Under the pieces are notes generated by a model. The model saw only the letters and a program-made list of their open reading frames with translations, did not search any database and was not told where the DNA came from. Below, piece by piece: positions 34,601 through 44,491 of a stretch of 46,228 bases of DNA (its first letter is position 1; the number at the start of each line of letters is the position of its first letter). The position numbers were made by a program, and so were the translations under genes. The DNA is from Klebsormidium nitens (lineage: Eukaryota; Streptophyta; Klebsormidiophyceae; Klebsormidiales; Klebsormidiaceae). The DNA is taken from positions 1-46,228 of the forward strand of contig DF237604.1 in the NCBI GenBank assembly GCA_000708835.1. The letters run 5' to 3'.

Positions 34601-35401
34601 TATACTCAAAGATAATACTCCAGTGGCGTGCCGGTTCCCAGAGCGTAGCGGCGGCGGCGAAGCGGCGGGTGCGGCAGCCGAGTGTCTGAAGTAGATAATT
34701 GTGCAAACTTGCAAAGAACAAGATGGGCATTCCCCCTGCTGCTGCTAGGGTTTGATCGGCAAAAAGCGAATTGTATTCACCAGACCTGGTGGACGCTTCC
34801 GGCCTTTGAAGTCGACCAACTGAGGGTCTTGAGCGATTTCGTCTGAATCCTTGTCAAAGACCGTAGCGTGCAACGCCCGGGCTCGGCTGATGCATCCTCT
34901 GAAAACTGAGAATCAACATGCTTTCCTTTCTTCATCGACTTTGGCCCCCCTTGCACTCGATCTTCGTCACAAAATCCAAGAGCTGCAGACTTCGCTGGAT
35001 GTTTTGAGGACGTTCCCCATGCCGCCTTGGCTCGTGCTCTTGGATCTCAGACAAACTACTGAGATTGGCTTTTTTAATCGACTCGCCCACTGAAAGCGCT
35101 AGGCTCAGTCTTACTTCTAGAAGGAACCATCGTCTCCATGGGCTCCAACTGGATTTGGATGTAGGATAAGGTCAGGTGCTCAAGGGCAGAGCAGCAGGAG
35201 CTCCGATGGAAGTATGGAAGTACATAGGTATATAGTAGTTATGGATTATATCTTCTCACATACTCTCCCCAAACATTGGCGAGATGCCCGCCCCAGGACG
35301 ACTCTGCGCAAAATGGTGACTCGAATGACATTCGGCTTCCACAAGCCCTGGAACCAATTAAAATTGAACCATGAGTGAAGTCGCCACATAGAACCGTGAT
35401 C
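34601..35401. other. Spacer with weak coding signal only
   Basis: An 80-codon open frame at 34851-35093 contains a helix-like stretch (LRHKIQELQTSLDVLRTF) but lacks splice context and relatives, so I do not call it a gene. Otherwise I see nothing. Confidence 0.35.
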
Positions 35402-35502
35402 AGGACGGACGCGCTGTTCTCAGTGACGGACGCCGGACGGAGCGACGGCCGCCGGACGCAGCGGCGGACGGAAGGACGGAGCGGCGGACGGACGGACGGA
35501 TG
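35402..35502. repeat. GACGGAC/GCGGCGGACG imperfect tandem repeat
   Basis: Fifteen or so imperfect copies of GACGGA and CCGGACG words run through this 100-bp block, ending in GGACGGACGGACGGATG. It is strongly purine- and GC-biased on the plus strand. It looks like a minisatellite. Confidence 0.7.
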
Positions 35503-35854
35503 ACCTCCGCATAAGATGTATTGTACGAAAGAGAACCCAAGACAAAGCCCTGTACCCGCCCTGTAGAACGCAGAAACGGTCTGAAGTCAGCGCAAAGCAT
35601 TTCTTCGGGTCTAAGTGGTCCGGTTGTGATTCTTGTGGACGGTCCGAGTCATTGATAGGGGCCCGCTAATCTTGTCCACAGGGGAGATTCCAAGTCGGAA
35701 TCGGTGCCCTTGTCGGCGGCGGAACCGGCGGAACTCCAGTTGATTTCTGAATATTTTTAGCATTTAATTAATTGCATGAATTGAAATTGACAGTTGAGAT
35801 GAAGTCACTACGGTCGGCAGACTGACCGACCGCCGGACTGTGACTTTGGTGGCC

Positions 35855-36050
35855 GGTTAGCAGGGGGGTTAGGGTGGGTGAGGGTAAGCAGGGCGGAACG
35901 ACTTAGGGTTAGGGTCATCATCTATCCTTAGGGTTTTATTTTGTTGTCACCTTCCAGTGACTTGGTGGGGAAAGCTTGGGGGTTAGGGTGGGTTCGGGTA
36001 GGTCCCGGCGGGACAACTTGGGGTTAGATCCTATTAACCCTTGGGTTTGC
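35855..36050. repeat. Two tandem copies related to the GGTTAGGGTGGGT core family
   Basis: GGGGGGTTAGGGTGGGTGAGG (about 35863-35884) and GGGGGTTAGGGTGGGTTCGG (about 35978-35998) are direct copies about 115 bp apart. Each is followed some 30-35 bases later by ACTTAGGGTTAGG or ACTTGGGGTTAG. They share the core of the foldback elements in the right VWA-Cache gene. TTAGGG occurs here by repeat composition; there is no telomere-like array. Confidence 0.55.
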
Positions 36051-36070
36051 GGTAGTAGAAGTTAGTGGTC

Positions 36071-36300
36071 TAGCGGTCGGTCGGTCCGGCTGGTCCGGCC
36101 GGGGTGGGCCATCCCGCCGACACTCGCACTGGCCGGGCGCGGTATGTAGCGGTACTGGTAAGTTGAACCTTGAAAACTTCCCGGACCGACCGACCGGCGG
36201 ACCGAGTCATGCAGTCCGGCGGTCGGTCGGTCCGCCTGGTCCGGCCGGGGTAGGCCAGCAGTGAAAAACTGGTCCGGTGGTCGGTCGGTCCGGGAACCGC
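36071..36300. repeat. GGTCGGTCGGTCCGG direct and inverted repeat cluster
   Basis: A 39-bp unit (GCGGTCGGTCGGTCC then GGTCCGGCCGGGGT) occurs at about 36073 and again at about 36219. An inverted copy (CCGGACCGACCGACCGGCGG) sits between them at 36181, and a fourth partial copy lies near 36272. The mixed orientation allows strong foldback. No coding sequence was identified. Confidence 0.65.
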
Positions 36301-36309
36301 AAAGACAAT

Positions 36310-38590
36310 CATATAGGAAAGCAAATGGAGCGGAACGCCGTGTAGAACGGAAAACTTAAAATATCCCCTATGGACAAGATTAGCGTGGCGGTAGTCATTG
36401 AGGAGTAGTAACAATATTTACAGATTCACGTCGGGGCGGCGGAGCGGCCTCCGACTTTTAGCTGCATCTCGAGTTTGCACAGTAGCGGCGTGCTTGTTAG
36501 AGGAAAGAAAGCGCGTACATACTTTTGACCGCCATCGGCTGCCAGTGGTTTTCCGCGCAACAATCTGGCGAATCCTAAGACGGCAAATCTGGGTTCGGCA
36601 ACTTCTTAGGGGTTGCCATGCCAGTCAGAACTCTGCCTAGCACGTGAAAATACTTATGATTCCCGGCAAGGGAAAAACCGAGCACTAGGTCCGAAATGTC
36701 AAACTTTTTGAGACGAAGATAGCCGTTCTCTGACCGCCGCGCATGTCACCTTCTGTGACGCCCTGTGAGTCGGTAGAGAAAGCAAAAAACGACAGGCACA
36801 ATTCGTGCATCAACGCGCACCTTGAAGACTCTGTCCGAATACGATAGCTTCGCTTCTAAGGTGCCTTGTCAGAATTCTGCAGGTACACGTTCAGATTGGA
36901 AAGGAGCCGGGGGGTTCCTCGAGCATCGCTCGGATAATCGCCTACCAAAAGCTGGTGTCGCTATCCGGAGCTAGCGCAGAAAACCGTGCATAACTCGCAA
37001 AAAAGAGAGACGGATCACCAGCGATGCAAAGGCTTCTTACGACCCCACCCCCTCCACCGTCAGACGGCATCGAGGGGTTTTATAATCGGGGGCGCGGCGC
37101 GCTTGCGCTGTCCCACATGGGCGAATGCAATTGGAAAGAATAGCCCACGCTTTGAGTGCAACTGGACGGCCGGTCACCTTCCTCGGGACGTGAACGAAAC
37201 TCCAACTGAACGGGCCCAGTGGTTCATAAATTCCGAAGCGGAACCAGTTTGCCTGCTTTGCCTGCCGGCCGGATCAGTCTGAGAGGCTTTTAGAAGTGTC
37301 CACGGATGGGGATAAAAGTATCCGTGGGCTTCTCTTCTTCGGGTTTGAGCTTTGAATCTGAAGAATTCCCTCTAGTCGCGTCCCTATCTCAGGATTGACA
37401 TCTGGCGGGTGTCTTACTGGACCGCGGAATAGGCCTGGTTTCCTGTACGTCCCCCCGTTTCTTTTTGCCTTTATTGACATGTCGCTTTTTTCGACTGCGA
37501 CTCGTCATTCAAACGGGCAGTATTTCAATTGCGCATCTGAGGCTATAAGAGTTGTCACAATCAGCTGGTGTGATAACAAAGCGAAGTTTCATGCGATCAT
37601 CTGAGGACTTGACCGCGAAACAGGCCTGGATGTGTGGTCGGTTGGGTAATCGACAAAGCTCTCTAAGGCTCTCGGAATCGATCGCCACTCTGTCCTTATG
37701 CGACCCTCTCCTGGAAAAATCCGTTCCAAGTGGATACGAACCAACACCAAAGACGTCACCTCGCTCCTATATGATGATCAGGCACCTGGTCAGCAGCTTT
37801 GCGAAGATGGGGTCCAGCCTGCATCATCGGGACTCCACCCATTCGGTTCCACGAAGGATCCGGACGTCAGCTACTTCGGCGCAGCGCACGCGTGTCTTCT
37901 TGAAGGCGCGCTAGTCTGAGCCGGTTTCCTTTTTACAAGTCCTGCATATCGTGAGCACTGAAACTAATGAAGGGACGTATTGCAACGGTGGATGCGGACT
38001 CGCTAGCGTGAGGCGATTGATGCTTGGAAGGTTCTGGTTTACGTTCGAAGCTTGAGCTTGGAAGGAAGCGGGCCCGGGAGGCTTGCTTTGGTCCTTTGGA
38101 TCTGCCGCTTTTTAGAGGATTGGTATTGCTGTCAGCACCTTCTCCTCATTGCCAACGTACACTACAATGGTTAAAGAGCTGGGGGTAAATAATGAGACGA
38201 CGTTCTGCCCATGTTCTCCGCTAAGGTTCCTGTTGGACATTATTTTGAGCAGCAAGGATCGCGCAAGGAGCTGTTACTACTGAATTGATAGCGCCTTTCC
38301 CAAGATGAAAAGGTTTCCACCGTTTCAAATGTGGCGCATCAAAACTACTGGAAATCAATGGACAGCTCTAGTGCAAATCACTAAAAGTACTATACATAGC
38401 TGGGAGGGTGAAAGTTTGAAGCTTTGTCAAGGCTTGCCGCAAGAGTGCTGTAGTCACTTTCAGGCCCAACGAAAAGCAATGAGCGAGGTCTAAGATTGAT
38501 CAATTGTGACATGATCATCAGCGTATAGCTGGCCGCATCAGTACGTACGGATCCCGGCCGCGGGTATCGCGCTGCCGCCCGCGGCCGCGC
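36310..38590. other. Spacer without recognised genes
   Basis: Open frames are short. The most protein-like, about 75-90 codons ending at 37919, reads TKLSKALGIDRHSV near its start, but it begins after a stop, has no clear acceptor and no match I know. I cannot support a gene here. Confidence 0.35.
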
Positions 38591-38617
38591 TGGTCGAGCC
38601 TGAGGCTTTGAAACGGT

Positions 38618-38767
38618 CCGGGTTTGGCCAACTTCAATCTGGACGAGACCGTCTACTTCCAAGTTCGGGCCTACCAAATGAAGTTCGGCATTATCTTGAC
38701 GGCCAAGATCGGTGACCACGGATCGGACGGTGGAGAGACGGCAATGATTGTGACGGAACGCCCGTGA
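38618..38767 (+). other. Orphan exon-like open segment
   Basis: This plus-strand frame contains NFNLDETVYFQVRAYQMKFG and ends MIVTERP before a TGA at 38765-38767. Composition and the alternation of charged and hydrophobic residues look like real protein. There is an upstream stop at 38606, no start codon near the beginning and no clear splice partners. It could be the last exon of a lost gene or a transposon fragment. Unrecognised. Confidence 0.25.
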
Positions 38768-39068
38768 CGGTAAATATGACTGGAGAGGATTTGCCACGTT
38801 AGCCCCCTGCCGCGATTTACCGGTACACGAGAGGCCCGACCGTCGAACCGTACAAACTTAGGGACTTGTGACCCGGGCACATGGGCAGCGTTCCGGGCGG
38901 TGGTCGGTGCACGAACTTAGGAAGTTGAGATCAGGCCGAAAGGCCATCTTTGAAAACTTGAAGGGCCCGGGAAATTCGGACCGAGGAGCAGGGTAGGATC
39001 TGCCGAGGCAAGTGTTACTTAGAGGAGAGGCTTTGCTGTGGGAAGTAGAGTTGCTCAGGGCTTGAATA

Positions 39069-42000
39069 ATGGAACTTGTGGACTCACATTGTACTGGATT
39101 CAACAGTGGGATCACTGGAAGCAGTGGGCAGTTGTCCAGTGGGCAGGTGAGGGTAGAGCCAGCCACCTTGAAGCGCATTGCTTCAGGCTACTTCAGAGTT
39201 GATTACCAGCAATGCCAGCTGAGGGTAGCTGTCAAGTGCCTCACATGCGCACAGCAGCTCTGGGTGAAGGATACATCCTCAACAAGTGGTGGCAGTGATC
39301 TGCGGCTCACATTCCGTAAGGGCCAGGAGAGCGATGTGAGTAATGGGCTCTACAAGGGCTATCTGATCAGCTCAGAAGTGCCAAAGGGAAAGCAGACAAA
39401 GCAAGTTGTGTGCCTCAGTTGCATAGAGAGACTCCTGGGCAGCATTGCGGAGAGTGCAGATGGGCAGTCAATCATTCTGGGGTGCAGAAGAGATGGGGGT
39501 GCAGAGGCTGTCATTCTACGGCGACAGCATGGCGCGGCATTCTGGACCCAGTGCCTTGAGCTCACCACTGAGATCCTGGCCTTCCTGTCGCAACGAAATG
39601 AAAGCACAGTGGTGCGTAAGAAACGCGCGCTGAATGCGGCAGAACGAGTAATCAACAGAGGTGCAGCCAAGGGGGTGCGTCAAAGGGGGCCACAAGAGGG
39701 AGAGATACCGGCAACGACTGATGTAAGTGGCAGATCACGCCCACTCTTTATTTCTTTCTATATATAACATCAGGACAAATCAATGACGACAGAATCTTAT
39801 TCGATGACAGTGCCGCTTTGCAGAGCTTGCTATTGCTTGAAATGTCGATGCTTGAGAAATCACAAACGAAAGCTGCAACGCCTTGACTTCCATCTCGTGC
39901 TCAGCCTCCTTAGACAGAACCCAGAGCATGAGATAGCTGGCCAGGCTCTGAAGTTGCTGCTCGCAAATCGCGATTTTGAAAGGGATGGGAGCCTGGTTTT
40001 TGAGATGCAAGATGGAACGCAAAAGAGACTAATTGATATAGCGCCCCCTTGCAGGCGGGAGGTGCCGATGAGCTCAGCGTAGATGCGAGCATCAAGAGCC
40101 AGGCTTCGCGCTACCTCGATATGATCGGCAACGGGGGCTGTCACATATCTGTGCCGGCTGAAAGCGCATGCCCCCCCTTGAGACTCTACATGCCGGCTTG
40201 GGATCACAACGGCCGAGGGAGAGCAAAGCCGCTGGGCAAGCCGGACAAGAGCTGCGCGCTTCTTGAACAAGTGTGGTGGGACACCTTGGGACAGCTGAAT
40301 TGCACTTGCGACAGGGGACGGCTCACAGAGGATGCGCCATGCGTGCATAAGCTGGCCATGGCCGCACTGAGCGAGAGCTGGATCCGATGGGCAGAGATGC
40401 CAACTCGACAGATGCTGGGGCAAGGAGTGAGGGTCGAGCGACTCGCGTCGGACGAGAAGGGGAGCTACTTTGCCGTGCGCGACAATCCCAATGGTGTCTC
40501 CCGGCGCATGGTGTTTCGAAGCAAGGGTGGGTGTTGGTATTGCGAGGGGAAGAGGGATGGATGCCCGTCGTTGACGGACTGCTCTCACATAGGTGCGGCA
40601 AAGGCCGCTCTGATCAAGGGGGAGGTTCCCACAACAGAGGCGCTCGTTCTCGGATCAGGGTCGCTTGCAAGGGCCGCCACTAGTTGGCTGGAGTCATTCG
40701 ACGGCAGAGTGCCTCTGATAGGGGCGCCGGCAGTGGAGCTATCCTCGGGGTCGGAAGGGAATGCGGATCGAGACTCGGGGTCAAGCAGAGGGGGGGAGGG
40801 GGAGCGAGGGGAGGAGGGGAAAGAGGGGCTCTCGGACGAGGAACGGTACCTTCTAGGGCTCCTCGAGAGGCGGCCACACAAAGAGGCGGCATGCGCCGGA
40901 GACTCGTGCTTTTGTAAGAGACACGAGTTTCTCTTCGGTGAGGCTAGGCCGCCGACGGAGGAGAGGAGGGAGGGGCAAGAGGGGGGGCACGACGCGGGAG
41001 TCAGCAACGAGATGACTGAGGGGGGACCTGCACTCAAACGAGCACGGAGGTCGAAGGCGTTCTGGAAGGCAGAAGCACAGCGGCCAACAGAAGTGGCTCG
41101 CAGTGGGGCGAATGGGAGGTCGGGGCAAAGGTCGGGACCATCGACGGATGCCCGGGGGAAGGATGCGATCCATGGCTGGGTCGCCGCATGTTCCAATTGC
41201 AAGTTGAGCTTTTTAGCGGCAGGGGGGGCGTGCAAGCATGAGAAGGAGCGGCACTCAAAGGTCCCGGTGATGCTTTTGAGCACCGAGGCGACTCAGGTGT
41301 CAAAGCCAAAGCTCGCGAGGCTCTCTGACGCCCCAAACTTCCACGACCCTTGGGTCACGGCCCTAAGCGGTTCCCCCGTTCGAGTCAGTAGGCTCAGAGA
41401 CTGCCACTTCAAAGAGCTCTCGGATCTCGGCCTGCTCAACGCACCGTGCCCGCTCGACCCTCCTCCTTGCGGCGGTTCTTGGGTTGAGAGAGAAGTGGAA
41501 GCCTCGGTGACCGCTTCGCAGTGGAGCCAGCGGGTTCGAGTGCGCCTCTATCACTGTAATTGCCCCGACGAAGCGCACACCATCCATTTTGACGGGGAGC
41601 ATCTAGGGCTTTACACTTGGAACCGGAGGACCCTCTTCGTGCAGCAGAGTCTCCAATTGCTCCTGCGCGGCATGCAACACGGGCACTCGTTCAAGGCGGA
41701 GCTCGCCACCAATCAGACGGCCTTTCAGCAATGCCCAGAGGCGGAGGTCTTGAGCGAAGAGACCTGGCGGCGCGCGAGTTTGGACTTCTTCAAGTTGCTC
41801 GGTCTTGGGATCCGGGATTGCTGCACTCTTTGCGGTCCGCATCCGAAGGTCAGTAAATGTCAGGCAGAAAGTTGAATGAGTGTATGTACAGAACTGGGAT
41901 GCTCGAGTTGGGCGCAATAAGGTGTGTACATCCTGGGCACGCTATTTAGCATGTTGAAGCGTCGGCGGCGCTGTTTGATCGAAAGAGTGTACAGTGAATG

Positions 42001-44039
42001 ACAATCACAAAGCTTTGCAAGCATCTGAACGGATGTACACTGTTTGCAGGTGCTGCTCTGCGACGGGATCGTTGGGCTGGCCAATTCGGACGGGGGCAAG
42101 CGTCCAGGGGGGCTGGGGTCCACGACCCTGGACATTCGGCGCACCATGGTGCATCCGAGCGTGTTCGAGAACGGGCAGCTTCTTCAGAAGCGGTCGATCT
42201 CGGGCCAGGACTACTGCGGAGCGGGCCTGGAAGGAGGTGGCATGAAGAGAAAGCTTATCCTCCAGCCGGAGCTCCGAGAGGCGATCGCGCGTCTCTCTCA
42301 GCACCGGCCGAAGGACGAGAAATTGGGTTAGAGGCTCTCGGAAGCGGAGTTCGGCGCTCTTCTGGATGGGTTGGCGAGCGATCCCTGCACCGTCAAAGGG
42401 TTCGGCCCTGGCGAAGGGGAAGGGTTGCTGCCGGAGGACGGCAGGAGGCGGATGCTAATCGAGCAGCGCACGATGGTGAGAGACCGGAACACGGCAATCC
42501 TCGAGCTCCTGAGAGGCATCCAAGGCGATTTCGAGAGACGGGGGATGAACGGAAACCTCTGGGAGTCTTGGATGAGCGAATGGACGGAGCTGCTTTATTG
42601 TTTGGGTGCGCACGACAGCGACGAAGACCTCATCGGAGGGGAGGGATTGCGCGTGGTCCGCAAGCTTCTTCTTGGGAGCGAAGCCACGCTTGAAGACCGG
42701 AGGCAGTTAGGGAGATCGGCTCCGATCCTGAGACGGATCCTGGACGCTTACGGCGGGCTGACCTTCCCAGAGTTCTTTATGCAAACCCTGCATCTGCTCT
42801 ACTTGCTGACCTTGCTTGCACGAGGGTTGACGGGGTTTGAGGGAGAGGGACGTCTCGGCTGGGCGGCTGACGCGATTCGGCCGTTCGACCAAGCCGTCTG
42901 GTTGCTTGCCGATGCGCGAGCGCGGCCGCTTGGGATTGATGAGCGCAGACGGCTGGAGCAGGCGCGTGCCTTGGCAAACGAGCTTTTGCCAGGAGTCGAG
43001 AGCCTGGCTCCGAGCCCCCAGCAGTGGGCGGTCATGAGTGAGAGGCAGAAGGCATTGCTGTGGGAGCGGCTGGGTCGGAACGAGGAGGGCGTTTCGCTGC
43101 ATCCGCTCCCAATTGGGCACAGCTTTCGAGCCGAACAGGACGCGCTCGCTCGGTATGACTTCCCGGGCTGGGAGCAGTATCGAGGCTTGCCCCATTTCAG
43201 CGATTTCGAGCACCCTGACGGCCGCAGCAAAGGGTCGGAGGAGTTCAAATGCGCTTCGGGGAAGACCGTCGGGGAGTGGGATTCTGAAAACGTGCCCGGA
43301 TTGGTCAAAGGTGGGGGGAAGGCGGGCAAGAAAGGAGCCATTTCAAAGCGTCCGAATCGGAGCCGGGGCGCCTTCCTTTTCTGCTGTCCGCACCGGTTGA
43401 TCTATGGCTATAATGTGATGCTGAGGGGCGAGAGTCCACGGGATCCGTTCGCAATTCTGTACACGCGGCTGAGGCGAGAGGATCTCCCCCGGGTTTTGTG
43501 TTACGACAATGCGTGCGCTCTGCGCAACTACTGTATGCGCAGAGCCCCGGCCCATTTCTCCGACGTTCGCTTCGTCGTTGACAGGTGAGCGGCTCCCCAA
43601 GTTAAGTTTGCTTTTTGCAACGGATGCCTTGGCTCTGGAGTCGAATGTGTACATGCAAGCCTGTGTGTGGAAACGAACGCACCATGCAAGTGCTAGCTCA
43701 AGCTCGATTGAATGCTGATGTACACGTTTCCTGTTTTACAGATTCCACTATGCGAAAGCTGGGGCCGAAGTGCATAAGTGTGGGCCTAGCAATTCAGTCG
43801 ACCTCTACGAGTCGCTGAATTGGGTAAACACAAGCGCGGTTGAGTCCGTGAACAGCTTCCTGAAGGGTTTTCGCTCGCTGGGGTGGTACAGCAGCCTGGA
43901 AAGCTTCATGGTCATCTTGCCCTTGCTCCTCGGGGGGTACAACGCGGCTCTGAGGCGCGTCGACGATGCGAAGCTGTGCGTCGCGATTGCGGCGACCTGT
44001 TGGACGGTTGGGATGCGATTAGCGTTGCTGAGAAGGTAG
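39069..44039 (+). mobile_element. KDZ-like DNA transposon, coding body
   Basis: The stretch is a single transposase gene, with cysteine-cluster modules first and the catalytic module last. This is the layout known for Kyakuja-Dileera-Zisupton (KDZ) elements. I searched about 200 bp on each side (38880-39068 and 44040-44300) by eye for terminal inverted repeats or target duplications and found none convincing. The element's true ends are therefore unknown and only the coding body is marked. A GTAGGT-rich block begins just beyond its 3' end. Confidence 0.75.
39069..44039 (+). pseudogene. KDZ-like transposase with zinc clusters, one stop and one frameshift
   Basis: Exons: 39069-39722, 39774 to about 40054 running on into a segment ending 41848, 42050-43584 and 43742-44039. 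Exon 1 has CLTC (57-60) and CLSC (115-118), and exon 2 has CRACYCLKCRC. The long segment has SWIM-like CTCDRG...CVHKLA, CWYCEG...DCSHIGAA, CSNCK...CKHEKERH, YHCNC and CCTLCGPH. The catalytic region has CDGIVGL soon after 42050, CYDNACALRNYC (about 43501) and VNTSAVESVNSFLKGFR in the last exon, a plausible D...D...E set. Damage: TAG at 42329-42331 inside an otherwise long frame. The frame also changes near the C run at about 40040-40046, where a one-base indel would join the frames; a roughly 60-nt intron ending at 40054 is the alternative. Insertion appears fairly recent because the rest is intact. Confidence 0.8.
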
Positions 44040-44430
44040 GGTAGGTGCCAGGCGGGAAGATGATAGAAGGACAGTTGTGTTTTCGATCCTGAAAGAGCAA
44101 AGTGTGAAGAGGGTAGGTCTCTGAGGTAGGTATATTTGGACGGAGCAAATGGAGGGAAGAAGGGTAGAGTGATGGGTACAATCTGTTTTTGAGGTAGGTA
44201 GGTAGGTCGGTAGACGCCTTTTTTCTTGGCCGTAGAGGTTTTTTTTTTTTTTTGCTCTCTCTCGTTTCAAAATCACGTAGACGTTTTATAGTAGAGTATA
44301 AATACTATCTACCTACCTACCTTTTATTATATATAACCCTTATACCATCCCTAAAACTTCAATTTCTATGCACCTACCTTGGACCTACCTCGGACCTACC
44401 TCACCTACCCTCCACCCATTGCTCGTACGC
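44040..44430. repeat. GTAGGT/ACCTAC simple-repeat block with poly-T
   Basis: GTAGGT words on the left (44036-44047, 44110-44131, 44191-44214) face ACCTAC words on the right (44309-44322, about 44370-44408), so the block can fold on itself. A run of about 15 T lies at 44239-44253. No gene was identified. Similar GTAGGTA words occur at both outer ends of the VWA-Cache gene pair (1-540 and 20118-20560). Confidence 0.6.
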
Positions 44431-44491
44431 TTGTACTTCATCATTGAGAGCAACGGTGGCGTGGTTTATTACCATTCCGCTCCAACCATGC

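Noticed and set aside
35905-35940. TTAGGG words resembling telomere repeat
   Set aside because: Only two to three units occur, inside a larger repeat family core. There is no array and no chromosome end.
40585-41283. 232-codon minus-strand open frame, Ser/Pro-rich
   Set aside because: It is antisense to the zinc-cluster part of the transposase and has no domain-like pattern.
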